A DNA stretch of 64,000 nt, taken from assembly GCF_900100705.1 (NCBI RefSeq), contig NZ_FNCH01000015.1, positions 55,306 to 119,305 of the forward strand, given 5' to 3'. Of this stretch, positions 44,044 to 52,470 are shown one piece after another (the first letter of the stretch is position 1; every line of letters starts with the position of its first letter). Below the pieces are notes generated by a model. The model did not search any database. It worked only from the letters and a program-made list of their open reading frames with translations, and had not been told where the DNA came from. Made by a program: the position numbers and the translations under genes. This stretch comes from Pedobacter terrae (lineage in GTDB: Bacteria; Bacteroidota; Bacteroidia; Sphingobacteriales; Sphingobacteriaceae).

Positions 44044-45612
44044 ATGATAAATAAAAACAACAGGAACAGTCGGGATGACAAGTCCAAATCAGGCAGTCGG
44101 AAAACAGAAGGCAGAAGCAGTTCGGCCGGATCTGACAGAAGAAAGTCAGACGACAAAGACAGCAAATTCAAAAAATCATCCGATTCGAAGGATGGCTTCA
44201 GACCTAGAAGCACAGACAGTAAAGACTTCAAATCAAAATCTTTCGGAGACAAAAAAGATTTCAAACCAAGATCAGGCGGACGTGACTTTAAATCAAAAGA
44301 TGCAGAACCGCAGAGTTTCAAATTTGGCGATCGTGAATTTAAATCCAAAGATTCAAGCTCAGAAGATCGTGGCGCTAAATCAAGAGATTACAAGCCCAGA
44401 ACTGGCGACCGTGACTTCAAATCGAGAGACGGCGGGTCGAGAGACTACAAACCAAGAACAGGAGACAGAGATTTTAAAACAAGAGATGGTGGTGCAAGAG
44501 ATTATAAGCCAAGAACAGGAGAGCGCGATTTCAAATCTAAGGATGGAGATTCGAGAGATTTTAAACCGAGAATTGGCGACGGCGACTTTAAATCCAGAGA
44601 AGGCGGATCAAGAGATTACAAACCAAGAACGGGCGACCGTGATTTCAAATCGAAAGATGGTGGATCGAGAGATTTTAAACCGAGAGAAGGTGGTTACAAA
44701 GATTACAAATCAAGAGGCAAGTCTGATGATTTCAAGCCAAGTGCCGGAAGCTCAAGAGATGTAAAGCCCAGAGAGCCAAGGGAAGGTGATAGCCGTCCGT
44801 TCAGAAAACGTGAGGAGGCACAGCCAAGAGACACGGAATTTAATCGTCCAGAGCGCACGGTTATTGCCCAGGGCCGTAAAACAAACGAAGACAAAGGCCT
44901 AATTCGCCTAAACAGATATATTTCAAATGCAGGCATCTGCTCCCGTCGTAAAGCCGACGAACTGATCATTGCCGGCATTATTACCGTGAACGGCGAAGCC
45001 ATTACTGAACTGGGACACAAAGTAGACCCCGCAAAGGATTTGGTTCGCTATAATGGAGAATTATTAAAACGCGAGAAAAAAGTTTACGTTTTATTGAACA
45101 AACCAAAAGATTATATCACGACTACCGACGATCCTCAGGAACGCCGTACGGTAATGCAATTGGTTGACAAAGCAAGTCGTGAACGTATTTATCCGGTTGG
45201 TCGCTTAGACCGCAATACCACTGGTTTGTTGTTAATGACAAATGATGGTGATTTAGCCGATAAATTGTCGCATCCTAAAAACGGTATCACTAAAATCTAC
45301 AACGTAGAATTGGACAAAGCTTTATCACAAGGCGATTTAAATAAAATTGCGTTTGGTTTAGAACTTGAAGATGGCTTGATTAAACCTGATAATATTTCTT
45401 ACGTTGCAGGTGGAACCAAAAAAGAAATCGGTATTCAGATCCATAGTGGCAAAAACAGGATTGTTCGCCGTATTTTTGAACACTTAGGTTATAATGTAGA
45501 AAAATTAGACCGCGTTGTTTATGGCAATTTAACCAAGAAAGACTTACCTCGCGGAAGATGGCGTTATCTTGAAGAACATGAATTGATACAGATTAAACAT
45601 TTAATTAAATAA
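44044..45612 (+). CDS. Pseudouridine synthase (RsuA/RluB/E/F family) with long repetitive N-terminus
   Basis: A 522-residue protein, about twice family length. The C-terminal 230 residues are an S4 RNA-binding domain (RLNRYISNAGICSRRKADEL) plus a pseudouridine synthase core: YPVGRLDRNTTGLLLMTNDG with the catalytic Asp, and GKNRIVRRIFEHLGY. It should convert a uridine in rRNA. The N-terminal 280 residues are hydrophilic and disordered, with a 19-residue unit (SRDYKPRTGDRDFKSRDGG type) repeated about five times over residues 113-207 and a sixth partial copy, DNA 44,380-44,721. Such basic/acidic tails are common in Bacteroidota members and may bind RNA. A strong terminator follows. Confidence 0.93.
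   Translation: MINKNNRNSRDDKSKSGSRKTEGRSSSAGSDRRKSDDKDSKFKKSSDSKDGFRPRSTDSKDFKSKSFGDKKDFKPRSGGRDFKSKDAEPQSFKFGDREFKSKDSSSEDRGAKSRDYKPRTGDRDFKSRDGGSRDYKPRTGDRDFKTRDGGARDYKPRTGERDFKSKDGDSRDFKPRIGDGDFKSREGGSRDYKPRTGDRDFKSKDGGSRDFKPREGGYKDYKSRGKSDDFKPSAGSSRDVKPREPREGDSRPFRKREEAQPRDTEFNRPERTVIAQGRKTNEDKGLIRLNRYISNAGICSRRKADELIIAGIITVNGEAITELGHKVDPAKDLVRYNGELLKREKKVYVLLNKPKDYITTTDDPQERRTVMQLVDKASRERIYPVGRLDRNTTGLLLMTNDGDLADKLSHPKNGITKIYNVELDKALSQGDLNKIAFGLELEDGLIKPDNISYVAGGTKKEIGIQIHSGKNRIVRRIFEHLGYNVEKLDRVVYGNLTKKDLPRGRWRYLEEHELIQIKHLIK
44380..44721 (+). repeat. 57-bp in-frame tandem repeat in the pseudouridine synthase gene
   Basis: Five full units and one partial unit of 57 bp encode the 19-residue R-D-x-K-P-R-x-G-D-x-D-F-K motif with synonymous and conservative changes. 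A second open frame on the same strand (44,075-44,764) exists only because of this repetition. Confidence 0.85.
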
Positions 45613-45618
45613 GATATA

Positions 45619-45645
45619 AAGGCAGCCAATTGGCTGCCTTTTTTG
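45619..45645 (+). terminator. Rho-independent terminator of the pseudouridine synthase gene
   Basis: An 11-bp perfect stem AAGGCAGCCAA / TTGGCTGCCTT (45,619-45,640) with no loop bases beyond the symmetric centre, followed by TTTTT. Confidence 0.9.
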
Positions 45646-45657
45646 TTGTTGTTATTT

Positions 45658-45862
45658 TTTTACCACAAAGCACACAGAAAAAAGCACAACTTTAATAGAG
45701 TGCCCATCATCCTCGTTGTTAACGAGAATGATGGAGAAAGACAATTGTATCGTCCAGCAATGAACATGCATTAAAAATGCAACTCTCACTCGTCCTCGTT
45801 AAAAAGGAGGACGATAACGAAGAAACATCTTCCGTGTTTTCTGCGCCTCCGTGACCAACTTT
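45658..45862. repeat. Dispersed repeats, family A with an inserted block
   Basis: Begins TTTACCACAAAGCACACAGAAA and ends CTTCCGTGTTTTCTGCGCCTCCGTGACC as in family A. Inside are paired words CTCGTTGTTAACGAGAATGATGG and CTCACTCGTCCTCGTT with GAGGACGATAACG. Confidence 0.5.
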
Positions 45863-45895
45863 ATTTATATTTGTTAAAATCAACACCATCGTTTC

Positions 45896-47005
45896 ATGAA
45901 AAAATTTAGTTCATTGCTTACACTCACCATACTATCTACCTTAACATTTGCCCAGAAAAGCAATTACAACCTAATTGTCGGCACCTACACCGCACCCGGA
46001 AAAAGCGAAGGGATTTATATTTATAATTTTAATGCTAAAACAGCTGCCACATCCATAAAAAGCATTACAAAAAACACAGCCAACCCTAGCTATGTAGCCA
46101 TTTCTCCAGATCATCAATTTATTTATGCTGTTAACGAAACCGGGGCAACCAGTACGGTTAGCGCATTTAAATATGATGCAACGACAGGAAACTTAACTTT
46201 TCTGAACAAGGTTGATAGTCATGGTGCTGATCCATGTTATCTTACCGTTGATGCCAAAAATGTAATTGTAGCTAATTATAGCGGTGGCAGTTTAGCGGTA
46301 TTTTCACGGAAAGCAGATGGGTCTTTAACAGAAGCTTTGCAGATCATTAAACATACCGGGAAAAGCATTGATCCGAAAGGCAGACAGGAAAGTGCACATG
46401 TACACATGGTTAAATTTACACCAGATCATAAATATTTAATTGTTAACGATCTGGGCGAAGACCAAACTTATATTTACCATTATAACCCAACTGCAAAAGA
46501 AAAAATATTGACCATAAAATCAGTGCTAAAAACCAATGCAGGCACTGGTCCAAGGCACATTACTTTTAGTCCGAATGGTAAATTTGCTTATTTAGCGCAC
46601 GAATTTAACGGTAACATTACTACTTTTACTTATGCAAACGGAACGCTAACCAAAATTCAGGAAATTGGTACGACCCCAACAGATTTTAAAGCAAAAATTG
46701 ATGGTGCAGATATCCACGTTTCTGCTGACGGTAAATTCCTTTACGAAACCAACCGCGGAGATGCCAACAGTATTTCTACCTTTTCTATACTGCCGTCCGG
46801 AAAATTAAAATTTATTGAAACCATAAGTACATTGGGTAAAGGACCACGGAATTTCACCATCGATCCGACTGGAAAGTTCCTATTGATCGGTCATCAGTAC
46901 ACCAATAACATTGTTATTTTTAACCGAAATAAAACCACCGGCAAATTAACTGATAGCGGTAAAAGAATTGACGTTGGCGCCCCGGTATGCCTGGTTTTTG
47001 ATTAA
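45896..47005 (+). CDS. Lactonase family protein (6-phosphogluconolactonase YbhE-type propeller)
   Basis: A 369-residue exported seven-bladed beta-propeller with a signal peptide (MKKFSSLLTLTILSTLTFAQ). Blades show the family pattern: NLIVGTYTAPGKSEGIYIY, NPSYVAISPDHQFIYAVNE, GADPCYLTVDAKNVIVANYSGG, TGPRHITFSPNGKFAYLAHE and GPRNFTIDPTGKFLLIGHQ. YbhE hydrolyses 6-phosphogluconolactone; a secreted homologue likely has another sugar-lactone substrate. The SRPBCC gene starts 14 bases after its stop, so they may be co-transcribed. Confidence 0.88.
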   Translation: MKKFSSLLTLTILSTLTFAQKSNYNLIVGTYTAPGKSEGIYIYNFNAKTAATSIKSITKNTANPSYVAISPDHQFIYAVNETGATSTVSAFKYDATTGNLTFLNKVDSHGADPCYLTVDAKNVIVANYSGGSLAVFSRKADGSLTEALQIIKHTGKSIDPKGRQESAHVHMVKFTPDHKYLIVNDLGEDQTYIYHYNPTAKEKILTIKSVLKTNAGTGPRHITFSPNGKFAYLAHEFNGNITTFTYANGTLTKIQEIGTTPTDFKAKIDGADIHVSADGKFLYETNRGDANSISTFSILPSGKLKFIETISTLGKGPRNFTIDPTGKFLLIGHQYTNNIVIFNRNKTTGKLTDSGKRIDVGAPVCLVFD

Positions 47006-47019
47006 CGCCAATTTTATCC

Positions 47020-47514
47020 ATGGAAAACTTCGATTGGACAAGGTTTACGATCAGGATTGCCATTAAGGCTGAACTTGCGGATATATACAACGCCTGGACA
47101 AAGGCCAGCGAAATTGAAAAATGGTTCTTAAATGACGCCTCATTCACGGATGAAAATGAGATCTTATTAGATAAAAATCAGCATGCACTTAAAGGCGATC
47201 GTTACCAATGGACATGGCACTTATATCATGATATCGAAACTGGAAAAGTAACTGAAGCAAATGGCCTGGATTACTTTCAATTTACCTTTGCCGGAGATTG
47301 TTTAGTTGACATTAAACTCTACAAAGAATTTGAGTATACCATGGTAGAACTCACCCAAAAGAACATTCCTGAAGACGACAATTCCAAGAAAAATATCCGT
47401 CTAGGCTGTCATAACGGATGGAGTTTTTACCTGATCAATTTAAAATCAGTTTACGAAGGCGGCCTGGACTTAAGGAATAAGGATAACCGCTTTAAACCCA
47501 TGTTGAATAATTGA
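47020..47514 (+). CDS. SRPBCC/START-fold protein (AHSA1-like)
   Basis: The 164-residue soluble protein has an SRPBCC/START-like pattern: FTIRIAIKAELADIYNAWTK, ASEIEKWFLNDASFTDENE, QWTWHLYHDIETGKV and NGWSFYLINLKSVYEGG. Members form a hydrophobic ligand-binding cavity or bind Hsp90 co-chaperone partners; the function is unassigned. It lies between the lactonase and the dioxygenase with gaps of 14 bp and 1 bp, indicating a short operon. Confidence 0.8.
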   Translation: MENFDWTRFTIRIAIKAELADIYNAWTKASEIEKWFLNDASFTDENEILLDKNQHALKGDRYQWTWHLYHDIETGKVTEANGLDYFQFTFAGDCLVDIKLYKEFEYTMVELTQKNIPEDDNSKKNIRLGCHNGWSFYLINLKSVYEGGLDLRNKDNRFKPMLNN

Positions 47515-47515
47515 T

Positions 47516-48265
47516 ATGATGAATTTAGCTCCTAAAGCAAAAGAAATCCGGGAATCAGGTTTTGCCGTGGTTGATAATGTATTTACAAATGAGCAAGTTG
47601 AAAATATCTTGGCGGCTATTAACCGCGTGGATTCTACAAAAGAAACCTTTAAGAAATCTGAAGATCTTTTCGCGATACGCCAGTTTTTAAAAGAAATTCC
47701 AGAAACAACTGATCTTATTTTTAATTATAAACTTAAAAACATTATAAATGAGGTTTTTGGTGAAGACTATTTCCTTGTCAAATCGATATATTTCGACAAA
47801 CCAGAAACCTCAAACTGGTTTGTGTCCTACCATCAGGATTTAACTGTCTCTGTTGATCAAAAGATCGAAGTAGCAGGCTTTGGTCCTTATACAAAGAAAC
47901 ATAATCAGTTTGCCGTCCAGGCCCCACTTCATATTCTTGACAACAATTTTACCATCCGTATCCACCTTGATGACACCAATGAGTTAAATGGTGCACTAAA
48001 AGTAATCCCCAATTCTCATAGTAAAGGGATTTACCGCCCTGAAAAAATTGATTGGAGCATCGAAAAAGAAGTAAGCTGCAATGTAATGCGGGGCGGCATC
48101 ATGATGATGAAACCATTGCTCCTTCATAGCTCAAATAGAACAAGCAACCATCAAAAAAGAAGGGTAATTCATTTAGAATTTAGCAATCAGATACTACCTA
48201 AAGAACTAAATTGGTCAGAACATCTTGATTTATTTACAACGGTAGATAGCATAAAGGATACTTAA
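47516..48265 (+). CDS. Phytanoyl-CoA dioxygenase (PhyH) family protein
   Basis: A 249-residue Fe(II)/2-oxoglutarate-type oxygenase. Metal and cosubstrate ligands are visible: SYHQDLTVSV (His-x-Asp), LLHSSNRTSN with the distal His, and KRRVIHLEF with the Arg. It begins with the family start KEIRESGFAVVDNVFT. The starts at 47,516 and 47,519 are both ATG. The substrate is unknown; it follows the SRPBCC gene by one base. Confidence 0.87.
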   Translation: MMNLAPKAKEIRESGFAVVDNVFTNEQVENILAAINRVDSTKETFKKSEDLFAIRQFLKEIPETTDLIFNYKLKNIINEVFGEDYFLVKSIYFDKPETSNWFVSYHQDLTVSVDQKIEVAGFGPYTKKHNQFAVQAPLHILDNNFTIRIHLDDTNELNGALKVIPNSHSKGIYRPEKIDWSIEKEVSCNVMRGGIMMMKPLLLHSSNRTSNHQKRRVIHLEFSNQILPKELNWSEHLDLFTTVDSIKDT

Positions 48266-48297
48266 AAAAGCTCAGTATGACGAAATTTACAAGCAAT

Positions 48298-48330
48298 CGT
48301 CCCCCTGAACTTATTTCAGGGTCTTTAAGG
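48298..48330. repeat. Partial family C repeat
   Basis: CCCCCTGAACTTATTTCAGGG is an imperfect palindrome identical in type to the copy at 34,535-34,562. Confidence 0.45.
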
Positions 48331-48360
48331 CAAATCACTCATCAGCTATCGTAAGCAACA

Positions 48361-48390
48361 AAAAAGGCCCCAATTTACATCGGAGCCTTC
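48361..48390 (-). terminator. Terminator of the KTSC/J-domain gene
   Basis: AAGGCCCC (48,364-48,371) and GGAGCCTT (48,382-48,389) pair with one mismatch; on the minus strand a short run of U follows, 20 bases after the stop codon. Confidence 0.65.
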
Positions 48391-48408
48391 TAATAATTAT
48401 ATTATGTA

Positions 48409-48855
48409 CTATGCGGGTTCTGCAACCCTGGCCACATTACGATATGGAAATTCATTAAAAATATGTCTGCGGGCAAAACGGCCTGGAGAATCAGCGTTAA
48501 CCAATTTCACATAGATTGCTTTTGGCACATCGAAATATTCGTAAACGCTTCCATCAAAAAACTGGATATTTAAAACCTGTTGTTTGTATTCGAAATCCTG
48601 AATATTCGACAATGTAGTGGTTTGCGTATACGTTTCGATATTTTGTTCGCGTGTTTCAGGCGCAATACTTACCAGAAAATGATAAGCTTCGATAATTTCT
48701 TTACTTCTTGCTTCTGCATCCAACTTCTCTTCTTCCTGCTGAAATTTATCAGGGTGACAATCTTTCATCAATGTACGGTACACAGATTTAAGCTCTTTTA
48801 ATTCAGCATTTTTATCTACGCTCAAAAGCTTTCTGTAATCAACAATTTTCTTCAT
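48409..48855 (-). CDS. J-domain plus KTSC-domain protein
   Basis: A 148-residue soluble protein. Residues 1-65 form a DnaJ-like J domain with the HPD motif intact (TLMKDCHPDKFQQEE); residues about 85-145 are a KTSC domain (FDGSVYEYFDVPKAIYVKLV, SPGRFARRHI). The J domain should stimulate a DnaK ATPase; KTSC domains are linked to RNA- or lysyl-tRNA-related proteins and phage proteins, with unknown function. This architecture is common in Bacteroidota. It is monocistronic. Confidence 0.88.
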   Translation of the reverse strand: MKKIVDYRKLLSVDKNAELKELKSVYRTLMKDCHPDKFQQEEEKLDAEARSKEIIEAYHFLVSIAPETREQNIETYTQTTTLSNIQDFEYKQQVLNIQFFDGSVYEYFDVPKAIYVKLVNADSPGRFARRHIFNEFPYRNVARVAEPA

Positions 48856-49117
48856 TTGGGTAACCTCTTTTTATTTTTGTCGAAATGATTTGGGAATTTT
48901 AACTACCAAACCGTTTCGAGCTGCAAAGATACGATTTATAATCATTTGATTTTGAGAAAGTTTACATTTGTTGATTATTGCTAATACGAATGATCAACTA
49001 AAGAATTTTCTATACTATAATCATTGTTTTTTGACCAAAGATGTTCACAGATAAATATGGATTTATCTGTGAACATCCTTTTAACTGTGGCTAAAATATA
49101 AGGAAAGGCTTATTTAA
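48856..49117. other. AT-rich intergenic stretch
   Basis: A convergent-style hairpin is seen: GTTCACAGATAAATATGGATTTATCTGTGAAC (49,041-49,073 region), a 15-bp palindrome that may end bshA transcription on the minus strand. Nothing else is found. Confidence 0.5.
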
Positions 49118-50260
49118 TTAATATTTAGCTTGCAAAGAGTTTTCAATCACTTCTTTATAATAGTTAACATAAACCGGCAGAATCTTTTTTAAATCGAAAT
49201 CCTGTGCCCTTTTAAATGCATTTTCTTTAAAACGGTTCAGTGTTTCGTCGTCTTTTAAAATTTCAATGGCATGCGCAGCCATTGCATCTACATCACCAAC
49301 ATTACTCATGTAGCCGCAAAAGCCATCCACATTAAGTTCTGGCAAACCACCGGCATTCGTGGTAATTGCCGGCACTTTACAAGCCATTGCTTCTAATGCT
49401 GCCAAACCAAAACTTTCAGATTCTGAAGGCATTAAGAAAAGATCTGAAACCGATAAAATTTCTTCAACCGCATCTTGTTTACCCAAAAACCTCACATTTT
49501 CACCAATATTCAATGATCTGCACAACTGCTCATCATAAGCGCGTTCCGGTCCATCCCCTACCATTAAAAGTTTTGAAGGAATAACGGCCTGTACTTTTTC
49601 GAAAATCCTGATCACATCAGCCGTACGTTTCACTTTTCTGAAATTGCTGGTGTGGATTAAAATACGCTCATTATTTGGCGCAATCGCTTTTTTAAAGTGA
49701 CCTTTTGCCTGTAAACTAAAGCGCGAAAAATCTATAAAATTCGGTATAACCTTAATTTCCTTTGTTATCTCGAAATGGTTATAGGTATCTTCTTTCAAAT
49801 CTTCCGACACGGTAGTTACACCATCGCTTTGATTAATAGAAAAAGTAACCACAGGTTTATATGTTGGATCTTTACCTACTAAAGTAATATCAGTACCGTG
49901 CAAAGTAGTAACCACCGGGATGTGAAGGCCATAGCTTGCTAAAATTTGCTTCGCCATAAAAGCAGCAGAGGCATGTGGAATGGCATAATGAACGTGTAAT
50001 ACATCCAATTGCTCAAACCGAACAACATCTACCAATTTGCTGGCCAGCGCCGATTCGTATGGAGCGTAGTCGAAAAGCGGATAATCCCTCACCGATACCT
50101 CATGATAAAACAGATTGGAAGAAAAGAAATCAAGCCTGGCGGGCTGACTGTAAGTAATAAAGTGGACCTGGTGCCCCTCGCTAGCCAGCGCTTTACCTAG
50201 TTCTGTTGCAACCACTCCACTACCGCCAAAAGTGGGGTAGCAAACAATTCCTATCTTCAT
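49118..50260 (-). CDS. bshA: N-acetyl-alpha-D-glucosaminyl L-malate synthase (bacillithiol)
   Basis: A 380-residue GT4 glycosyltransferase that joins UDP-GlcNAc to L-malate, the first step of bacillithiol synthesis. Landmarks are MKIGIVCYPTFGGSGVVATEL with the donor loop, VHYAIPHASAAFMAKQIL, TTLHGTDITLVGKDP, IPNFIDFSRF, and the C-terminal LMPSESESFGLAALEAMACKVP. The full length is present. A -7 box and a hairpin lie upstream. It fits with the YpdA-like reductase at 32,020; bshB and bshC are not in the window. Confidence 0.95.
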   Translation of the reverse strand: MKIGIVCYPTFGGSGVVATELGKALASEGHQVHFITYSQPARLDFFSSNLFYHEVSVRDYPLFDYAPYESALASKLVDVVRFEQLDVLHVHYAIPHASAAFMAKQILASYGLHIPVVTTLHGTDITLVGKDPTYKPVVTFSINQSDGVTTVSEDLKEDTYNHFEITKEIKVIPNFIDFSRFSLQAKGHFKKAIAPNNERILIHTSNFRKVKRTADVIRIFEKVQAVIPSKLLMVGDGPERAYDEQLCRSLNIGENVRFLGKQDAVEEILSVSDLFLMPSESESFGLAALEAMACKVPAITTNAGGLPELNVDGFCGYMSNVGDVDAMAAHAIEILKDDETLNRFKENAFKRAQDFDLKKILPVYVNYYKEVIENSLQAKY

Positions 50261-50282
50261 CGTAAATGTATTGTTGTTAGCG

Positions 50283-50345
50283 CAAATGTAGCCGATTTTA
50301 ATCTATAATGCGTGTCGGTTTATTGCAATAAAAGCAATAACACGC
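50283..50345 (-). promoter_or_regulatory. bshA promoter with an upstream hairpin
   Basis: The minus strand reads TACATTTG (50,283-50,290), a TAnnTTTG match, 22 bases before the ATG. Just upstream, GCGTGT (50,310-50,315) pairs with ACACGC (50,340-50,345) and ATTGC with GCAAT inside (50,322-50,338), a palindrome at the -33 region that could be an operator. Confidence 0.45.
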
Positions 50346-50429
50346 TATGGTCACTTTTATCTCGCAAGAATAACGATTTAGGTAGTTGTTAGGTTATTGA
50401 CCAATTCAAACTTGAAACATTTTTTATTC

Positions 50430-50530
50430 CGGGAGCACAAGGTCATTTCCGCTCTTTAATTTGGTTCCTGCTTTATGCTATGGGCCTTCGTACCTCAGGG
50501 TCGCTCCTCCATCCGATAGTTAACCGGATC
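50430..50530. repeat. Dispersed intergenic repeat, family D
   Basis: Contains TTTCCGCTCTTTAATTTGGTTCCTGC and CCATCCGATAGTTAACCGG, with words repeated at 63,810-63,912 (TTCCTGCTTTCTGC, CATCCGATAGTTCC). The 50,261-50,584 gap has no gene. Confidence 0.5.
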
Positions 50531-50584
50531 ATGGCTAAACACTAAAAAAGTAATAGGGGATGAAAATAGACAATAAAAATGGAA

Positions 50585-51073
50585 TTATTTAAGATTGCGC
50601 ATTTCTTCTTTTATCACCAGGAAAAGTTCATTCGGCCTTTGGGTACCAATAAAATATTCCAGGCCATCCCGATCGGTTAGTACAACTGCATCCTTACCTG
50701 ATGAATAAAAACGAATGGTACCTTTTGTATGCAGGTTATAAACCGGATTGTTAAAAAAATAACGGCTGTAGGTAGCCTTACGCACATCAACAATACTTTT
50801 AAGATCAATCTTAACGCGTTTGGTCGTCCAAAGGCCATCTAATATAACACTACCATTATCTACCACGATTTTGTACTGGATGAGGAAAAGCAAAAGCATC
50901 GAAACACCGATGATCCCAAAACCTACCACCAGGAATAAATCTTGTGTATTGTCACGATCGCGCTCGTAAACATAGGCACCAAAACAGAAAGCAGCCATAA
51001 TGAGCCTAATGAAAATGCGCACATAATCACGTCCGATGTATTGTTTTTCGATATAGGCGTACTTGCTTTCCAC
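50585..51073 (-). CDS. Two-span membrane protein with PH-like C-terminal domain
   Basis: The 162-residue protein starts at a GTG (51,073) directly after the tilS stop codon (TAA GTG), so translation is coupled. Two hydrophobic segments at about 18-36 and 45-65 (FIRLIMAAFCFGAYVY; LFLVVGFGIIGVSMLLLF) precede a beta-rich domain (VILDGLWTTKRVKIDLKSIV, IGTQRPNELFLVIKEEM) resembling bacterial PH-like domains. No ATG gives both membrane spans. The function is unknown. Confidence 0.75.
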   Translation of the reverse strand: MESKYAYIEKQYIGRDYVRIFIRLIMAAFCFGAYVYERDRDNTQDLFLVVGFGIIGVSMLLLFLIQYKIVVDNGSVILDGLWTTKRVKIDLKSIVDVRKATYSRYFFNNPVYNLHTKGTIRFYSSGKDAVVLTDRDGLEYFIGTQRPNELFLVIKEEMRNLK

Positions 51074-52405
51074 TTATTTAATTTTGAGTCCGAATATAGC
51101 AACTTTTTTTGTTGCTGTAGTTAATTTATATCGGTTATCCTGCCGCATACCAGCAATCCAGATAATTTCACCATTTCCGTTAACCAAAATCGGCGTGGTG
51201 CTTTTCAAATGTAGGGGAACTTTCGCATCGATAAAATAATCACTTACCTTTTTAAGGTTACGCATGCCCAACGGAATAAATTTATCTCCATTTTGCCAGT
51301 TCCGCAGTACTAACGGAAAAATTAATTTATCAGCATTAACAAAGGCTTTATTCAAATTCTTTTCGAATTTCACCTCCCCGGTAAACATTAAAGAAACTTC
51401 TACATTGCCAAAAACAATGTTTTCTGTTGCTGGATGGATGAACTGATTAGCTGTAACCGTTGTGTTCTTTTCAACAATCACCAGATCATTTCTATTGATA
51501 ATCGCCTGGTGGGTAGAACTGAAAAAATGCGTGCCACTTAAAGCCTTTAAACTGTCTATAATTTCATGCACGACATTTTCGCCGAAATTAAAAGGTTTAA
51601 GCAATTCGTAAAGCAATAGTTTTTGTGGGTTTAACCTGGAAATCTCCGCTAAGGAAATATAAACACCATCACTTCTTTGAATAAGAATTTCGTGAGCAAG
51701 TTTTTGCACCTCAATATCTAAAAAAGCTTCTAATTCAGCGAAGCGCGCTATATTTTCAGCAAATGTTTTTTCGAGATTAGGGTTGATTTCCTGCAGATGC
51801 GGCACCACCTGTAACCTGATTTTATTCCTGGTATATTTTGTACTTACATTCGAGCTATCTTCTACAAAATCTATGTTATTAACCCTTACTATTTCATCAA
51901 TCTCCTGGCGGTTTAAAAAAAGTAAAGGCCTGATCAGAAAATCACGTTTAGGTAAAATACCATGCAATCCACTTATGCCTGTACCACGGGTAAGGTTAAT
52001 AAGTACCGTTTCTACTGCATCATTCTGCTGTTGCGCCAGGGCTATGTAATCATATGCCTCTCTATACCTGATTTCTTCAAACCAGTGATAACGAAGCTCG
52101 CGCGCGGCCATCTGGGTGGAAATTTTATTTTCGGCTGCATATTTTTTGGTATCAAAATGCGTTACATAAAAAGGTAATTCAAAATTTTTGGCCAATAATG
52201 CAACAAAACTTTCATCGCGTTGTGCTTCATCGGCACGCAAATTAAAATTACAATGTGCCACACCAACATTAACACCTATCGCTTTAAACAGATGCAGCAT
52301 TAATACCGAATCTTTTCCCCCACTTACCGCCAAAAGAATGCGATTACCCTGAACAAATAATTTTTGCTGTTCAATAAAATCCTGAAATTGGCTTAGGGGT
52401 AACAT
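51074..52405 (-). CDS. tilS: tRNA(Ile)-lysidine synthase
   Basis: A 443-residue PP-loop ATPase from the ATG at 52,405 (MLPLSQFQDFIEQQ); 16 upstream codons would run into the palindrome. It converts the wobble cytidine of the CAU-anticodon tRNA to lysidine, needed to read AUA. The PP-loop ILLAVSGGKDSVLMLHLF is near residue 25, with AHCNFNLRADEAQRDE, LAQQQNDAVETVLINL and the C-terminal DKFIPLGMRNLKKVSDYF. The full length is present. It is divergent from the OstA-like gene across a 16-bp palindrome. Confidence 0.96.
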   Translation of the reverse strand: MLPLSQFQDFIEQQKLFVQGNRILLAVSGGKDSVLMLHLFKAIGVNVGVAHCNFNLRADEAQRDESFVALLAKNFELPFYVTHFDTKKYAAENKISTQMAARELRYHWFEEIRYREAYDYIALAQQQNDAVETVLINLTRGTGISGLHGILPKRDFLIRPLLFLNRQEIDEIVRVNNIDFVEDSSNVSTKYTRNKIRLQVVPHLQEINPNLEKTFAENIARFAELEAFLDIEVQKLAHEILIQRSDGVYISLAEISRLNPQKLLLYELLKPFNFGENVVHEIIDSLKALSGTHFFSSTHQAIINRNDLVIVEKNTTVTANQFIHPATENIVFGNVEVSLMFTGEVKFEKNLNKAFVNADKLIFPLVLRNWQNGDKFIPLGMRNLKKVSDYFIDAKVPLHLKSTTPILVNGNGEIIWIAGMRQDNRYKLTTATKKVAIFGLKIK

Positions 52406-52434
52406 CCACCAAAAATATTTAATTTTAACTGGTA

Positions 52435-52450
52435 TTCCGAACGTTCGGAA
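52435..52450. promoter_or_regulatory. 16-bp perfect palindrome between tilS and the OstA-like gene
   Basis: TTCCGAACGTTCGGAA is a perfect inverted repeat eight bases upstream of the -7 box at 52,459-52,466 and 30 bases upstream of tilS. It is a good candidate operator for one or both divergent genes. Confidence 0.5.
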
Positions 52451-52458
52451 CAAAAAAC

Positions 52459-52466
52459 TAACTTTG
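52459..52466 (+). promoter_or_regulatory. -7 box of the OstA-like gene
   Basis: TAACTTTG matches TAnnTTTG and ends four bases before the GTG start, which suggests a leaderless or very short-leader transcript. Confidence 0.5.
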
Positions 52467-52470
52467 TAGT

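Noticed and set aside
44075..44764. 229-codon plus-strand ORF
   Set aside because: It is a second reading frame created by the 57-bp repeat in the pseudouridine synthase gene.
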